From: CAWAVN01 sp963844315
Lineage (GTDB): Bacteria; Planctomycetota; Planctomycetia; Planctomycetales; Planctomycetaceae
DNA length: 64,000 nt
Direction: 5' to 3'
Assembly: GCA_963844315.1 (NCBI GenBank)
Contig: CAWJOC010000033.1
Location: forward strand, 310,001-374,000
Positions 10,410-20,154 of this stretch are shown here, piece after piece. The notes under the pieces are model-generated. The model did no database searches. It was not told where the DNA came from and was given only the letters and a program-made list of their open reading frames with translations. Both the position numbers and the translations under genes were made by a program. How positions within the stretch are numbered: the first letter of the stretch is position 1; each line of letters opens with the position of its first letter.

Positions 10410-12137
10410 TCAGGCGGGGTCGCGGCTGAACGTCATGATCGTGATGTCGTCGTTTTGTGCCCGGCCGTTGGCATGGCGGCGAACGTCCGCGAGCAGCGCT
10501 TTGCCCAATTCTTCCGCCTTGGAGCTGCCGTGTTTCACGAACTCGATGACCCGCTCCTTGGTGTAAAGCTCGCCTGTGGGATTCATGGCTTCATCCACCC
10601 CGTCGGTGATGATGACCACCATTTCGCCCGGTTCAATCGTCCGCGTGACCACGGGGTAGACGTAATCCTCCGCAATTCCCACGGGCAGCCCCGTTTTTTC
10701 ATCGGAAAACTGGTCCACCGTCCCATCGGGCTTTCGGATCAAAGGCGACATGTGCCCGGCATTGGCCAAGGACATTTGATGCGTCACCAGGTCGATCACC
10801 ACCAGGATGTAAGTCACAAACCGGCCTTCGACCATGTTGGAGCACATGTGGTTGTTGATCGCGGTGATGGCTTTTCCCACATCGTGCACGAAGGCCATCG
10901 TGTTCTGCACGCAACTCGCAATGCGGGACATGATAAGCGCTCCGGGCACGCCTTTCCCCGCCACATCGCCGAAGGACAGGCAGATCTTGTCCTTGTTCAG
11001 CATGATGGCATCGTAGTAATCCCCACCGACGGCCTGGGCGGAGTCGTAAGAGGCGAAAAACTGGTAGCCTTTCACCGTGGGGAGTTTCACCGGCAACAGC
11101 GCCCGTTGCACCTTGCGGGCGATTTCCATTTCGCTGTCTTGCTTCATTTTCGCCAGGTGGGATTCCATCAACCGGGCGTTTTCGAACTTCAAGGCTGCTT
11201 CCCCGGCGACGACCATCAGCAAATCCAAATCCGTGGGCGTAAATTGCTGAAACGGGTTTTGCGTGTCGATGCTGATGATCCCCACGACTTCCCCGCCCAA
11301 GCCCAGCATGGGAACGCACATCATCGAATGGATTTTCAAATCCGCAATCGATTCGCTGCCCTGGAACTCCTGGGCGGCATCGGCGGAGAGAATCCCCGCT
11401 TTCTCGTTCATCACCTTTTGCAGAATCGTCCGGCTGAGTTTGACGGTCGCATCTTCGCCTTCCCGGCGATGGTGCTGAAGAGCCGGAACCAGCCGCCCCG
11501 TGGCCAGGTTTTTTATAAGAATGCTCCCGCGGTCGGCGTGCGGGAAAATGTCGAACAGCACCTTCAGAATCGTGGGCAAGAGATCCTTAGGCTCGACCGA
11601 TTGGGCCATCGCCCGGCTGATTTCGATAATCCCCTTGAGCTTCTTTTCGGGCTGGGAATCCAACAGTCCAAATCCCGTTTCATTGGAGACCGAGCCGATG
11701 ATGTGCGAGGTCAGATCGTCTCCCTCTTCCATGACGTCCAACTGAAACGCGGGCTTGTCGGCCACCGTGTCTTTCGGGTTCGGCTTCGGCGCTCCCCGGC
11801 CAAACGTGGGGGACAGGGAGGGAATATCCACCGTGCTGACATGGCCAGTTGCTTGGCATTCGTAACGCAGCAGCATCGGGCCAAGCTTGATACGGTCGTT
11901 GTGCTTGAGTTCGGTCGCCTGGGTGATCTTTTGGCCGTTGACCAGCGTGCCATTCCCACTTTCCAGGTCCTCGATGATGTGCTTGCCGTCCTGCGAGAGC
12001 ACGCGGGCATGGCGGCGGGACACCATGTTCGATTGCAGCTGAATCGTGCAATCGGGATGGCGTCCCAAGACAGTTTCCGAGACGCTGAGATCATAAGGCG
12101 TCGCTTCGCCCGCTTGAAGCAAGACCAACTTGGCCAT
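10410..12137 (-). CDS. FHA-GAF-SpoIIE (PP2C-type) serine phosphatase
   Basis: A 575-residue signalling protein. The N-terminal FHA domain (1-95) has the GRHPDCTIQL and SRRHARV motifs and SGNGTLVNG, which bind phosphothreonine peptides. A GAF domain spans about 165-330 (SILIKNLATGRLVP, MMCVPML). The C-terminal RsbU/SpoIIE phosphatase (345-570) shows VGGDYYDAI, GDVAGKGVPGAL and ITDGVDEAMN, containing the metal-binding Asp residues. It presumably dephosphorylates an anti-sigma-antagonist-type protein in response to a kinase signal and a small ligand. No anti-sigma partner gene is adjacent. Confidence 0.9.
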   Translation of the reverse strand: MAKLVLLQAGEATPYDLSVSETVLGRHPDCTIQLQSNMVSRRHARVLSQDGKHIIEDLESGNGTLVNGQKITQATELKHNDRIKLGPMLLRYECQATGHVSTVDIPSLSPTFGRGAPKPNPKDTVADKPAFQLDVMEEGDDLTSHIIGSVSNETGFGLLDSQPEKKLKGIIEISRAMAQSVEPKDLLPTILKVLFDIFPHADRGSILIKNLATGRLVPALQHHRREGEDATVKLSRTILQKVMNEKAGILSADAAQEFQGSESIADLKIHSMMCVPMLGLGGEVVGIISIDTQNPFQQFTPTDLDLLMVVAGEAALKFENARLMESHLAKMKQDSEMEIARKVQRALLPVKLPTVKGYQFFASYDSAQAVGGDYYDAIMLNKDKICLSFGDVAGKGVPGALIMSRIASCVQNTMAFVHDVGKAITAINNHMCSNMVEGRFVTYILVVIDLVTHQMSLANAGHMSPLIRKPDGTVDQFSDEKTGLPVGIAEDYVYPVVTRTIEPGEMVVIITDGVDEAMNPTGELYTKERVIEFVKHGSSKAEELGKALLADVRRHANGRAQNDDITIMTFSRDPA

Positions 12138-12221
12138 AGTTTTATCTCTAGGGATATTCCTGTGTTGGGGAGAAAACGAGATTCCGCCATCGACCTTGAA
12201 TTGATCCGTAATTTGAATGAG

Positions 12222-13508
12222 TTATGCACGTGCCGGAAAGATTCGTTCCACGTTCCCTCGCAGCACCAACCGCCCTAATTCCAACGCCCGCTCCTCGCTC
12301 CAACCCTGCCCTTCCACATAGTCCGTGGCCAGAACGTTTGCCAACACTCTTCGGTACATGGAAAACTTGGGCAGAGCAAACTCCAACTTATACATGTCGC
12401 TATAATAACCGATTTGCTTGGTTTTGGGGACGGCCTGCAATCGGCTGCGGCAATCCATTTCGATGTACGCCGGGATATTGGAGTACCACCAATGCCCGTT
12501 CGTCACCACATTGGGAAAAATCCAACTGTAGCTCACCAGTTCTTGATTGGTGACTTGGGCCAGGACTGAAATCGGAAACGTCACCTGCGGGAAGGCATTG
12601 AACAAATCCCGGTACAAGATCAGCGAAGTGCGCGAATCGAACAAGTCCTGCCCCTGAAACACGCCCGCCTCGTAAACCCTTCGGTTCACGCCGATCATCA
12701 AATCAAACGGCAAACGGTACTCCGCGCACATTTCCGCGAGGGTCCAAAACACGAAGCAACTCGCCGAGCGCTGCTCATCCGTCGTCAAGGCCCGCCCGGA
12801 AAGCAGACCTTTCAAAATCGGCTCCATCGCGGAGCGCTCCACTTTGACCGGCGCAAAATCCGGCGGGAGGGAAATCGCGCAAGCCCTGGCTCCACGCGCG
12901 GTGAAATGCTCGAACAGTTTCCCAATGGCCAACACCAAGGAATGGGCATCGGTGAGGTCTGTTTTCGATGCGGTCTGAAGTCGCTTTCGGACTTCGGGCT
13001 TCGCGAGATGGAACACCAGATCATCCGTCCTTAAGCACGGGATATAGCGGTTCGTGTCGAAGCCTTCCAAGGGATCATCGAAATCGTTGGTGAGAAAAAT
13101 CTGCTCGATTTTGCTGGTCGTTAGAACCTGGTCTTCCCAGTCCTTTTCGGCCATCTTCTTGGCGGCGGCATCGTACAAGTTTTCCCAATTGCCCGGGGTG
13201 ATGCGGTCATCCTTGAAGCCGAAAAACTTCTGGCACATCTCCAAAAGCCAACTCACCTGGATCGTGTTTTCCAGGTCATCCAGATGCGTGACCAACCGCC
13301 CGACTTTTTCCTTGGGATCAAGCCCCGGTTCCTCGATTTGCGATTTCGCCAGCCCCGCCGAGTGGGCCAGTTCGGTGTAATAATGATACCCCATGATATC
13401 CGCCAACGTTTTGGACGCCGGGCTGTGGGGATTGATGTGGGTATGCGGGTCGATCAACACCAGTTGTTCGAGTTCCGCAAGCAATCGCGTTTTCAGGGTG
13501 TCAGGCAT
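12222..13508 (-). CDS. Uronate isomerase (UxaC)-like amidohydrolase-superfamily protein
   Basis: A 428-residue TIM-barrel protein related to glucuronate isomerase. The metal-binding HxH is at DPHTHINP (near residue 20), and later conserved stretches include FDLMIGVNRR, NVVTNGHWWYSN and YKLEFALPKFSMYRRVLANV. The ATG at 13508 is preferred over an upstream TTG because GAAGGA precedes it. No uronate pathway genes lie nearby and the sequence seems distant from classical UxaC, so the true substrate is open. It follows the phosphatase gene's promoter region with an 84-bp gap and may be transcribed with it. Confidence 0.7.
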   Translation of the reverse strand: MPDTLKTRLLAELEQLVLIDPHTHINPHSPASKTLADIMGYHYYTELAHSAGLAKSQIEEPGLDPKEKVGRLVTHLDDLENTIQVSWLLEMCQKFFGFKDDRITPGNWENLYDAAAKKMAEKDWEDQVLTTSKIEQIFLTNDFDDPLEGFDTNRYIPCLRTDDLVFHLAKPEVRKRLQTASKTDLTDAHSLVLAIGKLFEHFTARGARACAISLPPDFAPVKVERSAMEPILKGLLSGRALTTDEQRSASCFVFWTLAEMCAEYRLPFDLMIGVNRRVYEAGVFQGQDLFDSRTSLILYRDLFNAFPQVTFPISVLAQVTNQELVSYSWIFPNVVTNGHWWYSNIPAYIEMDCRSRLQAVPKTKQIGYYSDMYKLEFALPKFSMYRRVLANVLATDYVEGQGWSEERALELGRLVLRGNVERIFPARA

Positions 13509-13568
13509 GATGAAAAAACAGTCCTTCAAGGTGCAATCTTGTCACCGAACAACAAAACAGCAAGGATT

Positions 13569-13763
13569 TGAACCACGAAGAACACGAAGGAAACACATTA
13601 GGAACGCCTAACGAAACTCGGTTTCCAATGGGAAGGTGGCATAGACATTCCTGTCTGTGCGAATCAACGGCACAGACAAAAATGTCTGTACCACCTTGTG
13701 TCAGGCGTCCGAGTGTGGAAAGACCATTGGTTTTTTTCGTGTCCTTCGTGTCTTTCGTGGTTA
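13569..13763. repeat. Nested inverted repeats: family E arms enclosing family B
   Basis: Outer arms AACCACGAAGAACACGAAGG (13570) and CCTTCGTGTCTTTCGTGGTT (13743) are inverted copies of family E. Between them sits a complete family B pair (GGTGGCATAGACATTCC at 13635 and the inverted arm ending near 13696). Nesting suggests that one repeat inserted into the other. No gene is seen in 13530-13867. Confidence 0.8.
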
Positions 13764-13790
13764 ATCCTCTTACAGTTTGATTAGCAACAA

Positions 13791-13832
13791 AACAAAAAGT
13801 CAGTCGCCATCAAAACAGTTTGGCGACTGACT
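13791..13832 (-). terminator. Intrinsic terminator of the WD40/cytochrome gene
   Basis: On the minus strand a 12-bp perfect stem, AGTCAGTCGCCA with TGGCGACTGACT, is followed at once by TTTTTGTTTTG. It starts 35 bp after the stop codon at 13868. Confidence 0.85.
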
Positions 13833-13867
13833 CATAGTCGAGCAAGCGAAAAATGTTCGAGGAACGT

Positions 13868-16771
13868 TTATTTCTTGTCCGTCGCGGCTTGGGTCTGTGT
13901 TTGCTCCGCAGGCGGAGCGGGCGGACTGAACGAATAGATTACTTGGCCGTTTTGTCCATTCCAGACTCTGACCACGCCGTCTTCTCCCCCGGCGACCACC
14001 AGCTTTTCATCGGGCGTGGCTACGGCGGAATAGACGTAATCGTTGTTGCCGCTGAAGCTCCGGTAATTTTGCCGGTTGGAAACTTTATGGAACCTGACGG
14101 TCTTGTCCCCGCCGCAGCTCACCACGTTTTCACTCGTTCCGATGAATTGGATGGCGGTGACTTGCTTGGAGTAGTTCGTGATGGTGGCCTGCTGCTCGCC
14201 AGTGCTGACGTTCCAGACTTTGATGGCGTTGTCCGCGCCCGCGCTGACCAACGTGGTTTGGTCCGCTTTCCAAGCGACATCCATGACGTGGTGCGTATGG
14301 CCTTCAAACGAGCGGATGGGTTTGCCGGTCGCTACGTCGAAGGTTTTGACGAACTTATCCGCCGCCCCGGAAACCAGCGATTTGCCGTCGCGGGAGAATT
14401 CCACGCCGAGGACCGTATCGCTGTGGGCGTCTTCGATATTTTGGAGCAGTTTACGTTCGGCCACATTCCAAATCATGAGTTCGCCCGACCGCGAGGGTTC
14501 CCCGCCGCCGGTCGCCAAGAACTGCCCATCCCGGCTGAAATCCAAGGCCGAGATGCGGTTGATGAAAGGCGAAGTGGAAAGGTCCAAGGGATCGTCCCCC
14601 GTCGGTCCTAAGGTTGCGATGAGTTTCCAAGGCGCATTCGTCCGCCAGGAAATGATGGTTTTATCCGCCGACGCCGAGAGCAATGCATCGCCCGCGCCAA
14701 ACGCCAACTCCCCAATCGCGCCCGCGTGTCCGGATAGCGTATCAATCGGTTGCCCCGTGGTCGCCGACCAAAGCTGCACAACCTGATCGTCTCCCGCCGT
14801 GGCGAAAATCTTGCTATCGGCGGAGAACGCCACCGTCTGGAGCGGCTTGACCGAGGCGTTGTTGGCATTGGTGGCTTCGGTGACTTTCGCGTTCAATTCC
14901 TCAAAGCGTTTCTTGCTTTCGGCGTGCTTGGCTTTGGCTTCTTCCAATAAGGTCTTGGCGGATTCGACCGATTTATTGGCAAGCTCCAAGGACCTTGCGG
15001 CGGCGGCTTGGGCGTCTTGCACTTTCTTCAATTCATCCCGTTGCTTGTCGGCTTCCTTCTGGGCGTCCTCGACTTTCTTTTTGAGGTTGGCATCGTCCGT
15101 CTTCGCGGCCAACTCATCCTGGGCGGCTTTGAGTTTTGCGGCGGCTTCGTCGGCTTTTTTCTGCGGTTCCTTCACCGCTTCATCGGCTTTTGTTTTGGCT
15201 TCCGTAGCCGTCTTGACGGCGGCTTCCCGGTCTTTCAGGTTTTTATCGGCCTCTTTCTCGGCGGCATCGGCCAGCTTGACCAATTGGTCGGACACGGTCT
15301 TGTCTTCGTTGGCATCGTTCAGTTGATGGAAACTTGGAATGCTGCCTTTGACCTCGGCCATCTGCTGGCCATTGGCGGCGTTCCAAAGTTTGGCCGTGTT
15401 CGTGGTGCTGGTGCTGGCAATCGCTTTGCCATCGGCACTGGCGGCCACATCAGTCACGCTGCCGCCGTGGTTCATCGTGCGGACTTGCCCGCCACTATTG
15501 ATGTCCCACACGCGAACCGTGCCATCCTCGCTGCCCGAGACGATTTGCGACCCGGACGAGAGAATCAGAGCCACCGAGGTCACGACTTTCCCATGCCCGT
15601 TCAATTCCCGGACGGGAGCAATCGGGACGGGCTTGCCTTCGGCATCTTTCTTCTGTTCCGGGGTGCTGTTCCAGACCCGAAGCTTATTATCTTCATCGGC
15701 GGTGACAAGGAGCGTGCCTTCCTTATTGACAACCAGGTCCCGCATCGGGGCGGGCGAATCGATTTGCCAAAGCTGCTGCCCATCGGCCAGATTCCAACAC
15801 CGGAGTGTTTTGTCGGTCGAAGCCGAGTAGAGTTTCGTCCCATCGGGAGAAAACGCGAGTCCCGTCGCCGGGGCCGTGTGGCCGGTGAGGGTTTTGATCA
15901 CGGCACCATCGGTGGCTTGGGCGATTTGAATGGCATTGTCCGCCCGCGCGATGGCGGCGAGTTTTTGATCGCCGCTTAAAACCAACGCCGTCGCCGGTTG
16001 CTCGGCGGCGATTTTGAAGGCTTGCTCGTTTTGTGGCTTTTGCCAGAGTTTCACCACGCGATACCCGCCGGAGGCAAGCAGGTTTCCATCGGGGCTGAAA
16101 GCCAGCGAATGCACGAAGTCGCGGTGGGCGGCTCCTTGGGGATACATTGGCTGATCGTTCCACTTGAGCGAACTCAAATGCGGATCAAACAATTGGCCCA
16201 GCTCCCTGCCAGTTGCCACTTCATACAAATAAATCTGATTGCCCCGACCTGCCGCCACGATGTTCGTGCGGGCAGCGAGCGCGATGCTGTAAACCGATTT
16301 GATCCCGCCAGGCAGCGGTTGCCAATTGACGGCGGTCTGCGTGGAACCACTGCCGCCGGACGCTCCTTCCAGGATCCATTGCTTCAAGAGGCCGACTTGC
16401 TTGGGCGAGAGGGCATGGGCATCCACCTGGTTGGGCAAGGGCGGCATGGCGGGTTTTTGCGACCGGGACGCCAAGAGGAACAGCAGACTTTTCTCCGGAT
16501 CCTTGGCGACGACTGCCGGGCCGCGCTTGCCGCCTTTCAGGATGGTATCGACTTCTTCCAGGTTCAGTTTGCCTTCATCAATCGCCACGTTATGACAGCC
16601 CACGCAATTGGCTTCCAGAAACGGATACACATCCTTCTGAAAATCCACGGGCCGGCCCAAAGTCACGGCTTCCGGTTCGATCTTTTTGACCTCGGCTTCT
16701 TTATCATCCGCCAAGGCCAAACCGGAACACAATAAACTCAGACCGAAGAGGAGCAGAGCGTGGGTCCTCAT
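13868..16771 (-). CDS. Secreted PSCyt-type cytochrome with WD40 repeats and a coiled coil
   Basis: A 967-residue protein. It has a signal peptide (1-21, ending LALA-DD), then a planctomycete cytochrome-c-like domain with CVGCH (near residue 56) and the PAMPPLPNQ segment typical of PSCyt1. Two WD40 propellers follow (about 150-495 and 645-945, with repeats such as LAFSPDGTKLYSASTDKTL). They are joined by a Lys/Ala/Glu-rich coiled coil (about 500-640). It lies 258 bp downstream of the DUF1549/DUF1553 gene on the same strand and shares its haem-like motif, so both may serve one envelope assembly. Role is inferred; no enzyme motif is seen. Confidence 0.88.
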   Translation of the reverse strand: MRTHALLLFGLSLLCSGLALADDKEAEVKKIEPEAVTLGRPVDFQKDVYPFLEANCVGCHNVAIDEGKLNLEEVDTILKGGKRGPAVVAKDPEKSLLFLLASRSQKPAMPPLPNQVDAHALSPKQVGLLKQWILEGASGGSGSTQTAVNWQPLPGGIKSVYSIALAARTNIVAAGRGNQIYLYEVATGRELGQLFDPHLSSLKWNDQPMYPQGAAHRDFVHSLAFSPDGNLLASGGYRVVKLWQKPQNEQAFKIAAEQPATALVLSGDQKLAAIARADNAIQIAQATDGAVIKTLTGHTAPATGLAFSPDGTKLYSASTDKTLRCWNLADGQQLWQIDSPAPMRDLVVNKEGTLLVTADEDNKLRVWNSTPEQKKDAEGKPVPIAPVRELNGHGKVVTSVALILSSGSQIVSGSEDGTVRVWDINSGGQVRTMNHGGSVTDVAASADGKAIASTSTTNTAKLWNAANGQQMAEVKGSIPSFHQLNDANEDKTVSDQLVKLADAAEKEADKNLKDREAAVKTATEAKTKADEAVKEPQKKADEAAAKLKAAQDELAAKTDDANLKKKVEDAQKEADKQRDELKKVQDAQAAAARSLELANKSVESAKTLLEEAKAKHAESKKRFEELNAKVTEATNANNASVKPLQTVAFSADSKIFATAGDDQVVQLWSATTGQPIDTLSGHAGAIGELAFGAGDALLSASADKTIISWRTNAPWKLIATLGPTGDDPLDLSTSPFINRISALDFSRDGQFLATGGGEPSRSGELMIWNVAERKLLQNIEDAHSDTVLGVEFSRDGKSLVSGAADKFVKTFDVATGKPIRSFEGHTHHVMDVAWKADQTTLVSAGADNAIKVWNVSTGEQQATITNYSKQVTAIQFIGTSENVVSCGGDKTVRFHKVSNRQNYRSFSGNNDYVYSAVATPDEKLVVAGGEDGVVRVWNGQNGQVIYSFSPPAPPAEQTQTQAATDKK

Positions 16772-16953
16772 GAAATTCCCCGTAACAGATTAGGCGTGTC
16801 GTAGATGCCGCGCCCGGAATCGGTATCGGCTCCGGGCGGGAAAGGAAGGCATTGGCAGGATTGTTCGTCGATGGATCATAAACCCACGGACAGGAGATCC
16901 TCAAGGGAGTCGCGTCCATGGGTGGGTAGCTCTTTCAGAATGCCCTAACAAAA

Positions 16954-17024
16954 GGTGGCACAGACATTCCTGTCTGTGCGGAGTTAAAGAAGCAAATCCG
17001 CACAGACAGGAATGTCTGTGCCAC
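16954..17024. repeat. Family B palindromic repeat pair
   Basis: Two inverted arms, GGTGGCACAGACATTCC onward and its complement, are separated by 14 bp. Each arm is itself a hairpin (CACAGACA-TTCC-TGTCTGTG). The unit ends 6 bp from the stop codon of the DUF1553 gene. Confidence 0.9.
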
Positions 17025-17029
17025 TTTTT

Positions 17030-19570
17030 TTAATGGTTAAACAAAAATTCCTTCGTATTCACCAAGGCCCACAGGATGTCTTCGTAAGCGATCTTAGGAT
17101 CCTTTTCGTGCTTGGCGATGTGGGCGACGGCGATGGCCAGTTCATCCGATTGGGGTTCCCTGGAATAGACCCAGCGGTAAAGCTCGCTGATGCGTGCTTC
17201 GTGCGGACGCTTTTTGTTGCTCGCCAAAAGTGCCGCCCGGCCTTGGCCGTCGCTGATTTTCGATTGCACTTCCTGGCTGTTTAAAAGGTGCAGGCTTTGG
17301 GCGAGGTTGGCTTCCTGCGAGCGTTCGCATTCGCAAGCCGTGTCGCCTTGCGGTTGGCCGAAGACTTTGAGGAAGTACGGCCCCACGGCGGGGTCGGGCA
17401 ATTGCAAAGCCCTCGTGCCGTTGGGTTGGCCCGAATAGCTCTGCGTGGTCGCGGTCACTTGATGGAAGCCGTCGTAAAGCACCTCGGCGGTCAGGCGTTT
17501 GGGATAATACCGGGAGAAGTTTTGCTTGTCCTTGAGGTTGTAGTCGTTCGGCAGCGAGCTGAGTTGATAGGTCTTCGAGCGGCAAATCGTGCGGACCAAC
17601 TGTTTCAGATCGAATCCGCTTTCGATGAACGACTTCGACAGGTTGTCGAGGAGTTCGGGGTTCGAGGGCGGGTTGGTTTCCCGCATGTCGTCTTCCGGTT
17701 CCACGATGCCCCGGCTGAAGAAGTGCTTCCAATAGCGGTTCACCACGGCTTTGGCGAAGAACGGGTTATTTGGGTCGGCCATCCAATCGGCGAGGTAGCT
17801 TCTGGGATCCTGATCTGCCGGGATGTCGTAGGGGCGCTGCCTAGCCCGGTGGGTTTCAGGTTTTCGCCGGATGCGCGGGTTTCGGGCGCTCGCCTGGCCT
17901 TCGTTGTGGAAGATGCGTTTTTCGCGAAGTTGCGGGTTGGCGGTCCCGGCCAGATTCTTCCGGCCCACCCGGCTGAAGAACGCCGAGAAGCTGTAGTAAT
18001 CGTTCTGGCTCCACTTCTCGAAGGGATGATGGTGGCAGCGGGCACATTGGATTCGGAGGCCCAAGAAGAGTTGAGCGGTGTCTTCGACCTGCTCGCTGAT
18101 CTCATCGACTTCGCGATACCAAATCACCGGCGGACTGTAGGACTGATCGCCCGCCGCGGTCAGGATTTCGCGGACGAATTGATCGTAGGTTTTGTTGTCG
18201 TACAGGCTGTTCCAGATCCATTGATAGAAGGCGTAAGTGCCCTGGGTGTCTTCGTTCTGGCGTTTCTTGTTCCGAAGGACCAGGTTCCATTTGTTGGCGA
18301 AGTAGTCGGCGTATTCGGGACTGTCCAGAAGCTTGTCGATCAGTTTGTCCCGCTTGTGCGGGTCGGCATCGGCGAGGAATTTTTCCGCCTCTTCCGCCGT
18401 CGGCAGCGTCCCGCAGATGTCCACGTACACCCGCCGCATGAAGGTGGCGTCATCCGCCAGTTGCGATGGCGGAATGCCCAAAACTTTCAGTTTGGCGAAC
18501 ACGGCTTCATCAATGAGATTGTTCGGGGCAGGCACTTGGCTGGTGTCGGCTCCCAAGGGAATCGTCGCGCGGAAGGTGGAGACCTGCCCTTGATAGCGGG
18601 CCATGATCGCGACTTCCCCGGCGAGATCGAGGGTTTTGACGAGGCCGGTGTTGGTGGCTTCGGCCATTTCGGTGTCGTTCGGCTTCGAACAGGCGCCATG
18701 CGGGTCACGTCTTCGGTGGTGCCATCGCTGTAGGTGGCCAGCACGGTGATTTGCTGGTCGGCTCCCCGGTCCATCACCCGGCCTTGAGGCAGGCATTTGA
18801 TGCCCGTCACCACGGGGTCGCTTTCGCTGCCGTAGGGCATGCCTTGCTCGATCCAGCGGTACAGGATGCGGTATTCGTAGCTGTCGACTTCCATGCGTTT
18901 TCCGCCCCCGTGGGGAGAGCGTCCGGTCGGTTTGGTCAGGATCAAGCTTTCGCCGGGCGAAGAGGGAAACACCCTGCCGGCCCCGGGCTTCTTTGACGAG
19001 GAACTCGTAATCATCTTCGGGATAAAAACCCAACAGCGAGAGCTTAAAGCCGTTTTGCCCGCTGGCTTTGCCGTGGCATCCGCCGCTGTTGCAGCCGAGC
19101 TTGGTGAAGATGGGCACGATCTGGTTTTTGAAGTTGATGGGAATCTGCTGGGCCACGCCTTCGACGTGGACCGCGATTTGGCCGGTCTTTCCGTCGGTGG
19201 TTTTCGCGGTGATGGTCGCATCGCCGTCGGCCACCGGCGTGACGAGACCGGATTCATCCACGTTCAGAATGCCCGCGGGGTTCGCAGTGAACTCCACTTT
19301 CTGCGTGAGGTCGCGGAATTGCCCGCTGGAGTATTCGCCGGTCACGAACAATTGCTGCCGGGCGTCCCGGCCGCGAATGGAGAGGCCCTTGTCGCTCGGC
19401 GATGGTTCAATCCGCACGGCGGAGAGCGTGCCCGGATCTCCCAAGCCCTTGGCTTTCACCGCCGGGGCAGCCGATTCCTCCGCACGGACTGAGAGCACGC
19501 TCAAACAAGCGAAGGCCAACACACACGCTCCCATCCCAAGGCGTGGATTCGTCCATTCTGATCGGTTCAT
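17030..19570 (-). CDS. DUF1549/DUF1553 protein with Ig-like and haem-like domains
   Basis: About 846 residues. Order: signal peptide; a BIG2-like beta domain (about 50-140, FVTGEYSSGQFRDLTQ); a CNSGGCHG cytochrome-like motif; DUF1549 (FMRRVYVDICGTLPT); CARCHHHPFEKW; and DUF1553 (NRYWKHFFSRGIVEPEDDMR, ICRSKTYQLSS). The ATG at 19570 has GGGAG upstream. Two regions read out of frame and return, so four indels are inferred: near 18955 and 18690 (where YRWIEQGMPYGSESDPVVTG lies in another frame), and near 17885 and 17840 (GENLKPTGLGSAP). DUF1549/DUF1553 proteins usually pair with DUF1501; here a DUF1501 gene lies 5 kb away. They are thought to act in the envelope, possibly in polysaccharide breakdown. 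Confidence 0.88.
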   Translation of the reverse strand: MNRSEWTNPRLGMGACVLAFACLSVLSVRAEESAAPAVKAKGLGDPGTLSAVRIEPSPSDKGLSIRGRDARQQLFVTGEYSSGQFRDLTQKVEFTANPAGILNVDESGLVTPVADGDATITAKTTDGKTGQIAVHVEGVAQQIPINFKNQIVPIFTKLGCNSGGCHGKASGQNGFKLSLLGFYPEDDYEFLVKEARGRQGVSLFARRKLDPDQTDRTLSPRGRKTHGSRQLRIPHPVPLDRARHALRQRKRPRGDGHQMPASRPGDGPGSRPANHRAGHLQRWHHRRRDPHGACSKPNDTEMAEATNTGLVKTLDLAGEVAIMARYQGQVSTFRATIPLGADTSQVPAPNNLIDEAVFAKLKVLGIPPSQLADDATFMRRVYVDICGTLPTAEEAEKFLADADPHKRDKLIDKLLDSPEYADYFANKWNLVLRNKKRQNEDTQGTYAFYQWIWNSLYDNKTYDQFVREILTAAGDQSYSPPVIWYREVDEISEQVEDTAQLFLGLRIQCARCHHHPFEKWSQNDYYSFSAFFSRVGRKNLAGTANPQLREKRIFHNEGQASARNPRIRRKPETHRARQRPYDIPADQDPRSYLADWMADPNNPFFAKAVVNRYWKHFFSRGIVEPEDDMRETNPPSNPELLDNLSKSFIESGFDLKQLVRTICRSKTYQLSSLPNDYNLKDKQNFSRYYPKRLTAEVLYDGFHQVTATTQSYSGQPNGTRALQLPDPAVGPYFLKVFGQPQGDTACECERSQEANLAQSLHLLNSQEVQSKISDGQGRAALLASNKKRPHEARISELYRWVYSREPQSDELAIAVAHIAKHEKDPKIAYEDILWALVNTKEFLFNH

Positions 19571-20020
19571 GGCTTGTCTCCCGCTGTTTTCCCGTGCGAA
19601 GAATTGTCTCACAGATGGCGAGACTCAAAACCCGAGTCCTGCCATCGTTTGGTGTGAAATGGTGTTTTTAGTAATTTGGGATTCGAGGTTGGCCGCCGAA
19701 TCCCCAGTGGCCCAAAACCGGGGTGGGTGTGGTTTGGGCAATGTCACAGGCAAGGTTGTGCGTGAGGCGTTTTGGGTGTGGATTAAGAAGCCATTCGCAG
19801 GGAAAACCCCTGGCGGATTGGCTCCTCCTTCAACATATCAATATCCATTGGAATGTCAACGGCCCGGATCGGTTTCCGAACCTTCTCTTCCCATGAATTG
19901 ACCTTTTGCGGGGATCGGTTACCGCGCCACTTTCGCCATCGGGAATTTTCGCAGGATTGGCGTCGTCCCGGTCTGGTCTTACAATGCCTTCTAGAAAATA
20001 ACCCCGTTTCCAACAGAACC

Positions 20021-20101
20021 GGGAGGGCAAAACTGCCTGCTGAGCCGCAACAAAAGGACATGCTCCAACCTCAAAGCGGCTCGGCAGGAGCCCGTCCTCC
20101 C
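20021..20101. repeat. Inverted repeat family L, upstream of ribBA
   Basis: Arms GGGAGGGCAAAACTGCCTGC (20021) and GCCGAGCC-type complement ending GTCCTCCC (20076-20101) are separated by 27 bp. The remaining divergent space 19571-20139 shows no gene and no recognisable FMN riboswitch. Confidence 0.75.
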
Positions 20102-20154
20102 ATTCGAACCTGACTTCACTTTCCGGTTTTTGATTTGCCTTGGCCAACCCCTCC

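Noticed and set aside
10059..12278. A 739-codon open frame on the plus strand
   Set aside because: It lies antisense to the FHA-GAF-SpoIIE gene, has repeated His/Arg/Gly-rich nonsense and no family features. It is a GC-driven shadow.
16954..17030. Repeat B plus T7 tract as a terminator of the DUF1553 gene
   Set aside because: The T tract is on the plus strand, whereas both neighbouring genes are on the minus strand, so the polarity is wrong.
17288..18733. A 481-codon plus-strand open frame
   Set aside because: It is antisense to the DUF1549/DUF1553 gene, which has clear domains on the other strand.
19571..20154. Possible FMN riboswitch ahead of ribBA
   Set aside because: The conserved RFN helices and loops could not be found; the only structure is repeat L.
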